Numbered from the stretch's first letter, positions 44,072 to 54,512 are shown. The stretch is 64,000 bases of DNA from CAYQTL01 sp964420405 (GCA_964420405.1 CAYQTL010000012.1:1-64000); one strand, 5' to 3'. The notes: generated by a model not told the origin, from the sequence alone. Translations and numbers: made by a program.

Positions 44072-46816
44072 TCAGCGAGTCACCTGGAGCTCGACGGGGG
44101 GCTCGGCCCGGCATCGGCTCCAGTCCAGCGAGACGCCCTCGAGGAACGCCCCTTCGGCCAGGTGGAGCACGCCGTCGGCGAAGGCGAGGTCGGAGACGTC
44201 ACGGTGGGCCGCGAAGCTCTTCAGCACCATCGGGGCCGACGGATCCGAGACGTGCACCACGTGCACCCGGTCCTCCTCCGCCACGAACAGCCGGTCCCCG
44301 TGGACCGTGACGGCGTCGGCCGAGGAGAGCGACGGCACCGAGGCGATCACGGCGGGCGCGGCTGGATCGGCGACGTCCACCACCTGCAGCCCTCCGTCGC
44401 GGCAGGCGACGTAGGCCGTGGTCCCGCTCATGCTGCAGGCGACACAGGTCCCCGGGAGTGACAGCTCGACGCCGGTGATGCCCTGCGGATCGCCGACGTC
44501 GTACACCCGGGCACCGTGCTCCCCCTCGGCGGCGACGGCGGTGGTGCCGACGACGGCGAGGTCGTACCCGAGCCGGACTCCCGCCCAGCCGAGCTCCTGC
44601 GGCGAGCTCGGATCGGTGACGTCCACCGCCGTCAGCCTGGAACCCGACACGAAGTAGGCCCGCGGGCCCTCCACCGCCACGGCCTGCACCCCCTCGGGAG
44701 CGACGACGTACCCGATCGACACCGGCGTCGTGGGATCCACGACGTCGACGATCTCGAGGAAGCCCAGCGTCCCCAGGTAGACGGTGTCTCCCGCGACGGC
44801 GACGTCCCAGGTGAGGATCCCCAGGGTGCCGCTCCCGGCAATGCGGACGGGTCCGCTTGGACCCGAGATGTCGAAGATGTCCATCCCCCGACGGGAGGTG
44901 GCCGTGTACAGCATCCCGTCCTCGACAGCGAGCGCCTGTGCCGATCCCGGCAGGCGCTCCCAGCGATGGAGAGCCGGGTTCGCGGGGTCGGAGACGTCCA
45001 CCACCTCCAGGTCGGCGTCGCCCACGAGAGCGGTCCCGTCGTCCACGGCCACCGTGAACGCGGGGACCCCGATCCCGCCCACCCGGCGGGGAGCGGCCGG
45101 GTCCGAGACGTCGTACAGCTGCAGCCCCGCCCGCCAGCTGTCGGCCAGGTAGAGGGTGGTTCCGACCACCCGCATGTCCTCTGCCGGGCTCGGGCTCTCC
45201 AACCGGCCGACCACGGCCGGCGTCGCCGGATCCGCGAGGTCGAGGATCGTCACGTCGCCCTCGGAGCTGCCGACGTACACCAGCCCGCCCACCCACACCA
45301 CCGAGGTGGAGGACCCCGGCGTGTCGAGGGCGCCCACCGTGACCGGCCAGGCGGAGTCGCGGACGTCGACGACGGCCACCCCGTCGGAACCGAGGGAGAG
45401 GCAGGCTGTGTGGCCGTCGACGGCGACTCCCCGGACGTGGTCCCACTCGTCCAGCGCACCGAGGAGGACCGGCGCACCCGGGTCGCTCACGTCGACGGTC
45501 CGGAGCCCGCCGGCGTCGACCGCGTAGGCCGTCGCCCCCTCCACCACGAGGTCGCCGACGCCCATCACGGTTGCGCCGTCGCCGGTGACGACCGACCCGA
45601 GAACCCGCGGCGCGGCGGGATCGGCGACGTCCACCGTGGTGAGGGTGCCCTCGCCCCAGGCGAGCAGGACGTCGTCCCGGAGAGCCAGCGCGCGGGTCGC
45701 GAGATCGAGGTTCGCGATCCGCCGCGGCCGGGACGGGTCGGAGAGGTCGACGACGTGCAGGCCGCTGCCGTTGCGGCCCGCCGCGTACGCCGTCGGTCCC
45801 GACAGCACGACGTCGTCCACCCCCCACTCCGGCAGGGCCAGCGTGCCGGGCCGCCACGGCTCGGTGGGCGTGAGGACGTCCAGGATCTGCAAACCCTCGT
45901 CGCGGTTGGCGACGTAGAGCAGGCCGTCGTCCGCCGCGAGGCCTTCGACCCGACCGCCCAGCGCCGGCATCCTGATCGCCACCGGCGCGGCGGGATCGGT
46001 CACGTCGACCGCCGACACGCCGTGGGCTCCGTTGCCGACGAAGACGACGTCCCCCACGACCACGACGCCGTCCGGCGAGGGGGCATCGAATGAGCCCACG
46101 ACAGTGGGCCCGGTGGGGTCGGAGACATCGAGGATCGATATCTCGCCGTGCACCGGGTCGACGGCGTAGGCCCGTGGTCCTCTGACGACGACGGCCTCCC
46201 AGAAGAAGTCCCACCACTCGAAGGTCGAGACGACCCGAGGGGCGACGGGGTCGGCGGCGTCCACGATCACCAGCCCGAAGTACCCTGCCAGGTACACGGT
46301 GGTGCCGGCGGATGCGATGCCGAGCACCTGGACGCTGTCGATCGCCAGGCTGCCGACCACGGTCGGGCTGTCGGGGTCGGCGACGTCCACCACCACCAGA
46401 GCGGCTCCCCCGCCCAGGTAGACGGCGTCGCCGGAGACCGCCATCGCGATCGCCCACTCGGGCACGGGCAGCGACCCCGCGAGCCGCGGACGGTCCGGAA
46501 CCGCGAGGTCGACGATGCGCAGGTTCGCCCCGGCGAGCAGGAAGGCAGTGGTGCCGGCGAGGGCCAGCGCCAGCGGCCGGGGGGCGTCGACGGTCGCGAC
46601 CCGACGGGGGGCCAGCGGGACGGTCAGGTCCCACACTCCGATCCCGTACCCCTCGGCCGTCACCAGGAGATCGCCGTCGACCGCGACCTCGGACGGGCTG
46701 TAGTTGTCGAAGTCGAAGTCCTCCAACCACAGCGTCGTGGGGCAGAGTCGCTGGGCCGAGTCGACCGTGGTGCAGGTGCAGAGGATCAGGGCCACGATCC
46801 AGGCAGCTCGTCCCAC
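44072..46816 (-). CDS. Secreted LVIVD-repeat beta-propeller protein
   Basis: This 914-residue protein from a GTG start has a signal peptide (WIVALILCTCTTVDSAQ). Almost the whole chain is about twenty repeats of 40-45 residues with the core VVDVxDPAxPxVVGxL, the LVIVD repeat thought to form propeller blades. Cysteines are few and cluster at the ends and near residue 790. Unlike other large secreted proteins here it lacks the DGFE(S/T)GD end, finishing PVELQVTR. Function is unknown; such proteins are often on the cell surface. It converges with tspO, and a fragment of a related gene lies at 31678-31847. Confidence 0.85.
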   Translation of the reverse strand: MGRAAWIVALILCTCTTVDSAQRLCPTTLWLEDFDFDNYSPSEVAVDGDLLVTAEGYGIGVWDLTVPLAPRRVATVDAPRPLALALAGTTAFLLAGANLRIVDLAVPDRPRLAGSLPVPEWAIAMAVSGDAVYLGGGAALVVVDVADPDSPTVVGSLAIDSVQVLGIASAGTTVYLAGYFGLVIVDAADPVAPRVVSTFEWWDFFWEAVVVRGPRAYAVDPVHGEISILDVSDPTGPTVVGSFDAPSPDGVVVVGDVVFVGNGAHGVSAVDVTDPAAPVAIRMPALGGRVEGLAADDGLLYVANRDEGLQILDVLTPTEPWRPGTLALPEWGVDDVVLSGPTAYAAGRNGSGLHVVDLSDPSRPRRIANLDLATRALALRDDVLLAWGEGTLTTVDVADPAAPRVLGSVVTGDGATVMGVGDLVVEGATAYAVDAGGLRTVDVSDPGAPVLLGALDEWDHVRGVAVDGHTACLSLGSDGVAVVDVRDSAWPVTVGALDTPGSSTSVVWVGGLVYVGSSEGDVTILDLADPATPAVVGRLESPSPAEDMRVVGTTLYLADSWRAGLQLYDVSDPAAPRRVGGIGVPAFTVAVDDGTALVGDADLEVVDVSDPANPALHRWERLPGSAQALAVEDGMLYTATSRRGMDIFDISGPSGPVRIAGSGTLGILTWDVAVAGDTVYLGTLGFLEIVDVVDPTTPVSIGYVVAPEGVQAVAVEGPRAYFVSGSRLTAVDVTDPSSPQELGWAGVRLGYDLAVVGTTAVAAEGEHGARVYDVGDPQGITGVELSLPGTCVACSMSGTTAYVACRDGGLQVVDVADPAAPAVIASVPSLSSADAVTVHGDRLFVAEEDRVHVVHVSDPSAPMVLKSFAAHRDVSDLAFADGVLHLAEGAFLEGVSLDWSRCRAEPPVELQVTR

Positions 46817-47022
46817 GAGGCACTCCCGTTGAGCAGCTCCAGGATCAACGATCCGAGAAGGAATCCGGATCGGACATGCTGCTCATGACAATCCTAGCAC
46901 GGCGCCTGGAGCGACTCCAGCGCTGCCAGGTCGGCTGGCACGATCATCCGAGGGCGATGTCGGGCCTCAGACCTCCGGGTCCGATGTCCATCGGACCGCT
47001 GCCGGACCATGCCCCACGACAC

Positions 47023-48165
47023 TCATGACCGCGAGAGCAGCGCCAGCGCCTCGACCTGGCGGGTCTGGGGCATCATGTCCACCGCCTGGACGCTTTCGAG
47101 CCGGAAGCCGCCGCGGGTCAGCAGTGCGAGATCGCGCGCCAGGGTCGGAGGGCTGCAGGACAGGTACGCGAGCCTCCGGGCGGGCGACGCCAGGACGGCC
47201 TCCAGCGCCGCGCGCTCCGCCCCCTCGCGGGAGGGGTTGAGGACCACCGCGTCGGCCGGTTCGTCACGAAGCCTCCGGAGCGCACGCCGGAGCGGCTGGG
47301 CGAGAACCTCGACGTTCCGCACCCGCCCCGCCTCGATCGTGGCCTTGGCGTCCGCCGTCGCCGACCGCACACCCTCGACGCACAGCACCCGTCGGTAGCG
47401 GTCGCGCAGTGCCAGGCCGTGGGTGCCGACGCCGGCGTAGAGGTCGAGAAGCAGCGATCCGCGCCCGAGGAACCCGCCCATCAGGGCGTGGATCCGGGGA
47501 AGCAGCGACAGGTTCACCTGGAAGAACGACCCTGCAGAGACCCGCATCGCGAGACCGGCCGTGTCGACGAAGATCTCCCGCACTCCGGCGAGTGGCAGGA
47601 CCGGGCCCTTGATCACCTGGGCGGTCGCGGCCGGGTTCAGGTTGACTCCGATGCCGGCGACGTGCGGGCACGCCTCGGCGAGGGCCTCGACGGGAAAGCG
47701 GTCGAGCTCACGTTGCTTCACGACGAGGGTGAGGAGCTGAGACCGGGGATCGCTGCCGCAGCGCACGTCGAGGTGACGCAACGCGAACGGCAGGTCGCGG
47801 CGGCTGTTGAGGAACCGGCGCAGCCGGCGCGTGGTCTCGAGCAGCTCGGGGAGAAGCACGCCGCACTCGGGCGCGTCCACGACCTCCCGGGTGCCGCGGC
47901 GGAAGTACCCGAGACGCACACTGCGGTCCCTGTTGGTGGAGACCGTCATCTTGACCCGGTTGCGGTAGCCCTCCACCAGGGGCGACGGCAGGGTCGGGAG
48001 GATCCGCCGGTTCTCGACCCGCATCTCGCGCCCGAGCGCATCGGCGAGCCAGCGACGCTTGAGCGCGAGCTGTCTCCCGTAGGGCGTGCCCAGCAGGGCG
48101 CACGCGCCGCACTCGTCAGCATGGGGGCAGTCGACCGAGCGGTCGGCGGCGGCGGACGTCGTCAT
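47023..48165 (-). CDS. RlmD/TrmA-family RNA (uracil-5-)-methyltransferase
   Basis: This is a 380-residue SAM enzyme with an iron-sulfur cluster: Cys13, Cys19, Cys22 (CPHADECGAC) and Cys101 (DAPECGVL) are the four expected ligands. The methyltransferase domain has QVN, LDLYAGVGTHGL (SAM site) and the catalytic-Cys segment LSCSPPTLARDL. Two motif changes are seen: NPSR for the usual DPPR or NPPR, and SCSPP for SCNP. It methylates a uridine in 23S rRNA or tRNA. No TRAM domain precedes the cluster, as in RlmC-like short forms. It diverges from the phosphatase gene across a repeat-containing gap. Confidence 0.88.
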   Translation of the reverse strand: MTTSAAADRSVDCPHADECGACALLGTPYGRQLALKRRWLADALGREMRVENRRILPTLPSPLVEGYRNRVKMTVSTNRDRSVRLGYFRRGTREVVDAPECGVLLPELLETTRRLRRFLNSRRDLPFALRHLDVRCGSDPRSQLLTLVVKQRELDRFPVEALAEACPHVAGIGVNLNPAATAQVIKGPVLPLAGVREIFVDTAGLAMRVSAGSFFQVNLSLLPRIHALMGGFLGRGSLLLDLYAGVGTHGLALRDRYRRVLCVEGVRSATADAKATIEAGRVRNVEVLAQPLRRALRRLRDEPADAVVLNPSREGAERAALEAVLASPARRLAYLSCSPPTLARDLALLTRGGFRLESVQAVDMMPQTRQVEALALLSRS

Positions 48166-48293
48166 CCTGGCAGTGTAGTGCCTCCGGCGGGCACCGGGCG
48201 TGCTGCACCGCGGGCGCCGTCATGACCATGCGGAAGCCGAGGTTCAACCCGCGCCCGGCGACCACGGCGACATCCCGGAACGCCGGCCTCCCG

Positions 48294-48379
48294 GAGCGCC
48301 GGCTTCCAGCCGGCAGGCGCATGTCGCAGCGCCGGGAGACCGTCCCGTGGCGAGCGTGCCACCTGGAAGGTGGCGCTAC
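48294..48379. repeat. REP-like hairpin repeats, fourth locus
   Basis: A unit with stem GCCGGC/GCCGGC lies at 48294-48315 and one with stem GCCACC/GGTGGC at 48358-48379, the same two variants seen near 8 kb. They occupy the 324-base divergent gap 48166-48489, where no gene is seen. Confidence 0.75.
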
Positions 48380-48489
48380 CGGCCGACCTGCGGGAACGTG
48401 GCGCCGCCGGTGCGTCATCTGGGCGGTGGCGCCACGGTCCACCCCAGCATCTCTCCGCCTGTCCGCACGTAGTAGGCTGGGATCTGCTC

Positions 48490-49623
48490 ATGGGCCTTGG
48501 AACCACCACCGAGGGGCTGCGGCGGTTCGTCCGCGACTACACCGACGGGGTCTCGACCGGGGAGCTCAAGCGGCTGCTCGGCACCGACGTGGCCCACGCA
48601 TACGGCGTGCTCACCCGCGAGCAGACCGAGCCGGAGCCGAGCGGCCGGATCGCGCGCGGCTGGTACCGCTGCAAGGTCCTCTTTCTCGGCCTGTCCGCCA
48701 AGCTGAGCCCGGCGCGGCGGATGGTCTTCGCGGTGTCGGTGCTGCTCGGCGTCGCCGGCCTGCTCGTCGGTACCGACCAGCTGGACGCGACCAACGAGAA
48801 GGCGCTGCTCGGGCTCGCACTGGCCGGCCTGGTGCTGCTGCTCGCGCTGGAGCTCGCCGACCGTGTCGTCGTCCGCGACGAGCTCGAGGTGGCCCGCGCC
48901 CTGCAGCAGGCGCTGCTGCCGGAGCGGCCACCGGAGGTCGCCGGGTGGGAGCTCGCCTGCTCGTCCCGGACCGCGAACACCATCGGCGGCGACCTGTACG
49001 ACCTGATCCCCCTGCAGGACGGCCGGATCGCGGTCCTCCTCGGCGACGCCAGCGGCCACGGCATCGCCGCCGGCCTGCTGATGGCGATCGCGAGCTCGAC
49101 GGTCAAGCTCGCTCTCGACGACGACCCGGCACCTGCGCCGGTCCTCGCCCTGCTCAACCGGGCGCTCGTCCGGACCGGCGACCGCCGGGCCTTCATGACC
49201 CTGTTCTACGGCCTGCTCGACCCGCGCAGCGGACGACTCGAGCTCGCCCTCGCCGGCCATCCGTACCCGATGCTCCGCCGCGCGACGGGCGAGGTCGTCG
49301 AGCTCGGCAGAGGGAGCCTCCCGCTCGGCATCTACCGCATGGTCGAGCCGTACCTCGGCAGCGTCGACCTGGCTCCGGGGGACCTGCTGGCGGTCTTCAG
49401 CGACGGCCTCCCGGAGGCCCTCGACACCACGGGAGAGTCGTTCGGATTCGACCGGCTGCAGGGAGCGGTGGCTGCGGGAGGCGACGCGCGCGCCGTCCAC
49501 GACCGGGTGCTCGCCGACCTCGCCTCCTTCGAGGGCGACCGGCCCGCGGACGACGACCGCAGCCTGGTCGTGCTCCGCCGCGTCCCGGGCCCACCGCCCC
49601 CACCGCCCGGCAGGAGTGCGTAG
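48490..49623 (+). CDS. Membrane-tethered PP2C/SpoIIE-type phosphatase (RsbU-like)
   Basis: This 377-residue protein has a cytoplasmic N-terminal part (1-70) and two close hydrophobic helices (about 78-92 and 102-117). Next comes an EVARALQQALLPERPP segment, the usual lead-in to RsbU-type phosphatases. The SpoIIE/PP2C domain (about 150-365) has metal motifs GGDLYDLIPL, GDASGHGIAAGLLMA and FSDGLPEAL. Such enzymes dephosphorylate anti-sigma-factor antagonists in partner-switching pathways. No anti-sigma factor or STAS partner is nearby. The ATG at 48490 has no clear ribosome site. It ends in a Pro-rich tail. Confidence 0.85.
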   Translation: MGLGTTTEGLRRFVRDYTDGVSTGELKRLLGTDVAHAYGVLTREQTEPEPSGRIARGWYRCKVLFLGLSAKLSPARRMVFAVSVLLGVAGLLVGTDQLDATNEKALLGLALAGLVLLLALELADRVVVRDELEVARALQQALLPERPPEVAGWELACSSRTANTIGGDLYDLIPLQDGRIAVLLGDASGHGIAAGLLMAIASSTVKLALDDDPAPAPVLALLNRALVRTGDRRAFMTLFYGLLDPRSGRLELALAGHPYPMLRRATGEVVELGRGSLPLGIYRMVEPYLGSVDLAPGDLLAVFSDGLPEALDTTGESFGFDRLQGAVAAGGDARAVHDRVLADLASFEGDRPADDDRSLVVLRRVPGPPPPPPGRSA

Positions 49624-49850
49624 GGTCCCGGGATCCTCATCCTTCGCCGCCGGGGCCTGTGTGACCCTGCGCTCGCGACGTCGGCGCAGGCCCACCCTCG
49701 CGAGCAGAGAGTGCCCGACACAGGAACCAGGCCCGCCTGCGGTCCGTGAGCTTCGACGCCTGAAGCGGGAGCCTCGGGAGCGGCATCCCGTCCGGCGTCG
49801 ACAACCCCGTGCCGGCACGAGTGGCGGACGTTCTGGATCAGACGAAACCG

Positions 49851-50639
49851 TCAGGGAAGGACCGCGTCCCACTCTGAGGTGTCGCCCGTCTCGAACCCGT
49901 CCCGGAAGAGGACGACCGCCGTCGTGCGCTGGTCGAACGCGAGACCGAAGTAGACGGTGGGGTTGACGGCGCCGGCGGCGACCGTGCCGTCACGGGAGAC
50001 GCTGTAGAGACGACCGTCGTCGTCGAAGAAGCGGAACACCCCCGCCAGCGGGTCGAAGACGAGACCGAGGGGCCGCCCGATGATCGCATCGCCGCCGAGG
50101 CCGACGGATGTGATCGTGCCGGCGCCGACGTCGACGCGCTCGAACACGCCGGCGGCCTGGTGGTAGAGAACACCGGGACTGTCCGGGTCCGCGGCGATGC
50201 CGTGACCGCCGCCGCCGTCGAGAACCAGCTCGAGGGTCGCCGCACCGGTCACGGTGTCGATGGCGAACAGGCTGTTCGAGCCCGTGCCGCTGCCACCGGC
50301 GACTCCCCAGAGCCGGCCCTCCTGGTCGACCGTGAGGTCGCGGATCGCCACCCCGAACGCGCCCACGGGAGTGGTGGCTCCGGTCGAGGTGTCCAGGATG
50401 TGGAGGGTGGCGGTGTCGCCCACCCAGGTGGTGCCGGAGACCGGATCGGTCGCCATCCCGCGCCACTGGCCCGCCACGGTCGTGCTGATCGTGGCGATGT
50501 CGCCGCCGGTCAGGCGATCGACGACCCGCAGCGCGCCCCCGTTGCGCTCCAGCGCATACAGCTCCTGCGAGTGTGCGAGGGCGGCCACCCCCGACGACAC
50601 CATCATCATGGACACCAGGGTCCAGAATCGCTTCGACAT
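49851..50639 (-). CDS. Small secreted beta-propeller-like protein with DGFE tail
   Basis: This 262-residue protein has a signal peptide (FWTLVSMMMVSSGVAALAHS) and repeated strands of the kind ELYALERNGGALRVVDRLTGG and SLFAIDTVTGAATLEL, resembling short propellers that track bound ligands or quinoprotein-like folds. I cannot name a family. It ends in LFRDGFETGDTSEW, the same terminal motif as the 21-repeat and beta-helix proteins. It is a single gene, divergent from the sortilin-like gene. Confidence 0.7.
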   Translation of the reverse strand: MSKRFWTLVSMMMVSSGVAALAHSQELYALERNGGALRVVDRLTGGDIATISTTVAGQWRGMATDPVSGTTWVGDTATLHILDTSTGATTPVGAFGVAIRDLTVDQEGRLWGVAGGSGTGSNSLFAIDTVTGAATLELVLDGGGGHGIAADPDSPGVLYHQAAGVFERVDVGAGTITSVGLGGDAIIGRPLGLVFDPLAGVFRFFDDDGRLYSVSRDGTVAAGAVNPTVYFGLAFDQRTTAVVLFRDGFETGDTSEWDAVLP

Positions 50640-50954
50640 GCTGACTCCCTCCGAGTGGACTCAGAGGGTCGAACACGAAGTCCAGCCGAGGTCCTTCCAC
50701 CGAAGAACCCGGGCATCGCGCCCGGGCTCGCTCGGGTTCCACGGGTTCCCGCGCGCTCGTGCATCCCGGCTCCCGGCATCCGAACCTGAGCCCGTCCCGG
50801 GGCAACGGGCGTGAGCCAGCACTCGCGCCGAGCAGGCGCCGCGAGCACCGTCTCCCGCCCGAGATCGACCGTGCGCCGCTTCTCCGGCGCGGGGCGGCCC
50901 CACGGGGACAGACGGTGCCGGTGGTACTCTCGGGGCGGTCCCACGGAGGGCTCC
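50640..50954. other. Divergent intergenic region with a hairpin
   Basis: CCCGGGC (50708-50714) and GCCCGGG (50720-50726) form a 7-bp stem with a 5-nt loop upstream of the minus-strand gene. TACTCT near 50935 could be a -10 box for the plus-strand gene. No coding region is seen. Confidence 0.4.
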
Positions 50955-53900
50955 ATGATCCGACCTCTCCCGATGCTCGTGCTCGGCACCGCGGCCGGTC
51001 TCGCCGGCGCGGCCGGGATTCCCGACGAGATGCTCGACTCCATGTCCTACCGGCTGGTGGGACCCCACCGGGGCGGCCGCGTGACCGCGGTGGCGGGGGT
51101 CCCATCGCAACCCCTGACCTTCTACATGGGCGCCACCGGCGGCGGGGTGTGGAAGACCACCGACGCCGGCGTCACGTGGCGCAACGTCAGCGACATGGTG
51201 CGGGCGCCGGACGAGCGGCCGGTACCTGAGATCATGGGCGAGGTGGACCCGCTGCTGGCCCGTTTCGGCCGCCTGCGCCCTCCCGCCGGGGGCTTCCCGG
51301 AGGCGCCCTCCGAGCGGCGAGAAGGCGATGCCTTCGGGGTCGGCTCCATCGGGGCTGTCGCGGTGGCGCCGTCGGACCCCAACGTCGTGTACGTCGGGAC
51401 CGGCTCGGCCTGCCCGAGGGGCAACGTGTCGCCCGGGGACGGGGTCTACGGCTCGGTGGACGCGGGCACGACCTGGCGGCACCTCGGCCTCCCCGAGGCC
51501 GGACAGATCGGGCGCATCGCGGTGCACCCGTCGGATCCGGACGTGGCGTACGTCGCCGCCCTCGGTCACGTGTTCGGCCCGAACCCGGAGCGCGGGGTCT
51601 ACCGCACCACCGACGGTGGCATCACCTGGAGCAGGGTGCTGTACGTGTCGGACCGTGCCGGTGCGGTGGACCTCTCGATGGATCCCTCGAACCCGCGCAT
51701 CCTCTTCGCCGCCACGTGGGAGATGCAGCGCTCGCCGTGGGACATGGTCTCGGGCGGTCCCGGCAGCGGCCTGTACCGCAGCCGCGACGGCGGCAACACC
51801 TGGGTGCGGCTGACGGACGGGCTGCCGCAGGGGACCACCGGGCGGATCGGGGTGACGGTGTCGCCGGCTCGACCGGGCCGGGTGTGGGCCCTGGTGGAGC
51901 ACGAGGAGGGCGGGCTGTTCCGCTCCGACGACGGCGGCGACTCGTTCCGCCTGGTCAACGCCGACCGCGAGCTGCGCCAACGAGCCTGGTACTACACCCA
52001 CGTCACCGCCCACCCGACCGACCCGGAGACGGTCTACGTCCTCAACGTGGCGTTCTGGCGCTCGGTGGACGGCGGCGCGAGCTTCTCCGTCATCCGCACC
52101 CCCCACGGCGACAACCACGACCTGTGGATCAACCCCGAGCGGCCGGAGATCATGGTCGAGGGCAACGACGGCGGCGCCAACGTCACGCTCGACGGCGGCC
52201 GGAGCTGGTCCACCCAGTCCAACCAGCCCACGGCCGAGATGTACCGCGTCGCGGTGGACGACCAGCACCCCTACTGGCTGTACGGCGGCCAGCAGGACAA
52301 CACCGCGGTGGCGATCCCGAGCCGCAGCGCCGGCGGCCGCATCGGGCGCGAGGACTGGTACGCCCCCGCCGGCTGCGAGTCGGCGACCGTCGCGGTGGAT
52401 CCCCGCGACCCGGACATCACCTACGGCGGCTGCTACGGCGGCTCCATCACCCGCTTCGACCGCTCGCTGGGGCACGGGCAGGAGGTGATGGCGTGGCCGC
52501 AGCTGGCCATCGGCCAGGCCGCCGCCGACCTGCGCTACCGCTTCCAGTGGAACGCCCCGATCCGCATCGACCCCCACGACCCGACGGTCCTGTACCACTG
52601 CTCGAACGTGGTCCACCGCTCCACCGACGAGGGCGCGAGCTGGGAGGTGATCAGCCCGGACCTGACCCGGGACGACCCCGCCCGGCAGGGGCTCGCCGGC
52701 GGCCCGATCACCAAAGACAACACCGGCGTCGAGGTGTTCGGCACCATCTTCGCCTTCGAGCCCTCGCCGTTGCTGGCGGGCCGGCTGTGGGCGGGCAGCG
52801 ACGACGGGCTGGTCCACCGCTCGGACGACGGCGGCGAGACCTGGCACGACGTCACGCCCGAGGCCATGCCCGCCCGCGCCACGGTCAACGCCGTCGAGCT
52901 TTCGGCGCACGACCCGGACCGGGCCTTCCTGGCGGTCCACCGCTACCGGGAGGACGACTTCACCCCCTACGTGTTCCGCACCGACGACGCCGGCGCCACC
53001 TGGGTCCGGCTCGCGGACGGCGACAACGGCATCCCGTCCGACCACTTCGTGCGGGTGGTGCGGGAGGATCCGGTCCGGCGCGGGCTGCTCTACGCCGGCA
53101 CCGAGTTCGGGGTGTACGCCTCGCTGGACGACGGCACCACCTGGCGTCCCCTGCAGCTGAACCTCCCGGTCACTCCGGTCACCGACCTGGCGGTGCAGCG
53201 GGACGACCTGGTGGTGGCGACCCAGGGCCGCTCCTACTGGATCCTCGACGACCTCAGCGTCCTGCGCCAGCTCTCCGACGAGATCCTCGGCGCCGCGACG
53301 CCGCACCTGTTCTCGCCGCGTGCTGCGGTCCGCTGGGTCGACGGGGCCGGCGGACGCTCCGGCGGCGGAGACGCGGGCGAGAACCCGCCCTTCGGGGCCG
53401 TCGTGCACTACCTGCTGCCGGAGAACCTCGAGGACGAGGGGTCCACCGAGGTGACCCTGGAGATCCTGGACGGCGACGGGCAGGTGCTGCGCAGCCTCTC
53501 GAGCCGGACACCCGAGCCGCAGGCGCCCTCCCTGTGGAGACGCTACTTCCCCGAGCTCGCGACGCCGAGGCTCCTGGACGCGCGGCGGGGCGCCAACCGC
53601 TGGGTGTGGGACCTGCGTCTCGCCGACGCCCGCCTGGTGGAGGACGCGGTGGTGTGGGGATCGGCCCGCGGGCCGCTCGTACCCCCGGGCACCTACCGGG
53701 CCCGGCTCGGCGTCGGCGAGTGGAGCGAGACGGTGTCCTTCGAGGTCACGCCGGATCCTCGTCTCGAGGTGACAGGCGAGGCGGCGGAGGAACGGTTCCG
53801 CCTCTCCCGCCGGATCTGGCTGGCCCTCGACCGGAGCCACGAGGCCATCCGGACCATCCGGTCGGTCCACGAGCAGGTCGCCGCTCTCGCGGAGCGCCTG

Positions 53901-54236
53901 GACTCGGAGGCGCTCGTCGAGAGGAGCGCCGTCGTCGAGGAGCGGCTCAAGGCGCTCGAGAACCGGCTCCACCAGACCAGGTCCGAGGCGGCGCAGGACG
54001 TGCTCAACTTCACCCCGCAGCTCGACAACCACCTGGTCTACCTGATGGGCGTGGTGGAGAGCTCCCCCGGCCGCCCGACGGAAGCCGCACACCAGCGCTT
54101 CGCCGAGCTGCATGGCGAGCTGGACGCGATCCTGGGCGAGCTGGAGGCGGTGCTGTCCGACGACGTCGCCGAGCTCGAGCGCCTCGCCGCCGGGTCCGCC
54201 GCGCCGTACATCACGGTGTCGACCGTGGAGGGGTGA
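50955..54236 (+). CDS. Large secreted sortilin/BNR-type beta-propeller protein
   Basis: This 1093-residue protein has a signal peptide (about 1-20) and then many blades bearing the Asp-box S/T-x-D-x-G-x-T-W (KTTDAGVTWRN, GSVDAGTTWRH, RTTDGGITWSR, RSRDGGNTWVR, RSDDGGETWHD and others), about 30-760. It matches the exported VPS10/sortilin-like group often labelled glycosyl hydrolase, but I see no glycosidase catalytic set. A linker and an Ig-like part (about 800-935, FNxxxG-type APGTYRARL-like region) lead to a helical C-terminal domain (about 940-1090). GGAGGG lies five bases before the ATG. Close relatives are widespread in Acidobacteriota and Bacteroidota genomes; role unknown. Confidence 0.85.
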   Translation: MIRPLPMLVLGTAAGLAGAAGIPDEMLDSMSYRLVGPHRGGRVTAVAGVPSQPLTFYMGATGGGVWKTTDAGVTWRNVSDMVRAPDERPVPEIMGEVDPLLARFGRLRPPAGGFPEAPSERREGDAFGVGSIGAVAVAPSDPNVVYVGTGSACPRGNVSPGDGVYGSVDAGTTWRHLGLPEAGQIGRIAVHPSDPDVAYVAALGHVFGPNPERGVYRTTDGGITWSRVLYVSDRAGAVDLSMDPSNPRILFAATWEMQRSPWDMVSGGPGSGLYRSRDGGNTWVRLTDGLPQGTTGRIGVTVSPARPGRVWALVEHEEGGLFRSDDGGDSFRLVNADRELRQRAWYYTHVTAHPTDPETVYVLNVAFWRSVDGGASFSVIRTPHGDNHDLWINPERPEIMVEGNDGGANVTLDGGRSWSTQSNQPTAEMYRVAVDDQHPYWLYGGQQDNTAVAIPSRSAGGRIGREDWYAPAGCESATVAVDPRDPDITYGGCYGGSITRFDRSLGHGQEVMAWPQLAIGQAAADLRYRFQWNAPIRIDPHDPTVLYHCSNVVHRSTDEGASWEVISPDLTRDDPARQGLAGGPITKDNTGVEVFGTIFAFEPSPLLAGRLWAGSDDGLVHRSDDGGETWHDVTPEAMPARATVNAVELSAHDPDRAFLAVHRYREDDFTPYVFRTDDAGATWVRLADGDNGIPSDHFVRVVREDPVRRGLLYAGTEFGVYASLDDGTTWRPLQLNLPVTPVTDLAVQRDDLVVATQGRSYWILDDLSVLRQLSDEILGAATPHLFSPRAAVRWVDGAGGRSGGGDAGENPPFGAVVHYLLPENLEDEGSTEVTLEILDGDGQVLRSLSSRTPEPQAPSLWRRYFPELATPRLLDARRGANRWVWDLRLADARLVEDAVVWGSARGPLVPPGTYRARLGVGEWSETVSFEVTPDPRLEVTGEAAEERFRLSRRIWLALDRSHEAIRTIRSVHEQVAALAERLDSEALVERSAVVEERLKALENRLHQTRSEAAQDVLNFTPQLDNHLVYLMGVVESSPGRPTEAAHQRFAELHGELDAILGELEAVLSDDVAELERLAAGSAAPYITVSTVEG

Positions 54237-54269
54237 GCTGCCGCGGGGTTCAGCCCCGAGCCGCGGGCC

Positions 54270-54512
54270 GTGGAGGTGGCTCTGTACACCGCCGACGGGG
54301 TTCACCTGGGAGACCTGAGCCACGCCCTGCTGCCGTTCGACCACCCTCAACCCGCTGACGTCTCCGGCCACGTCACGTCCCAGGACGTCGCCGGAGGATA
54401 CGCCCTGGTGAGCACCGCCGCCGTCGCCGGCCGCTTTCTGGCCTACGGTGCGGTCCAGGACCTGCTCAGGCTGGACATCACCCACGGTCCCGGCGACCCC
54501 GGCACCCGTCCT
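54270..54512 (+). pseudogene. Remnant of a secreted protein C-terminus
   Basis: About 80 codons read as protein (VEVALYTADGVHLGDLSHA, then RFLAYGAVQDLLRLDITHG), a pattern I associate with repeated modules of large secreted proteins. There is no ribosome site, and the frame runs into the 3' end of the opposing beta-helix gene at 54511. It is probably a leftover of a lost gene. Confidence 0.4.
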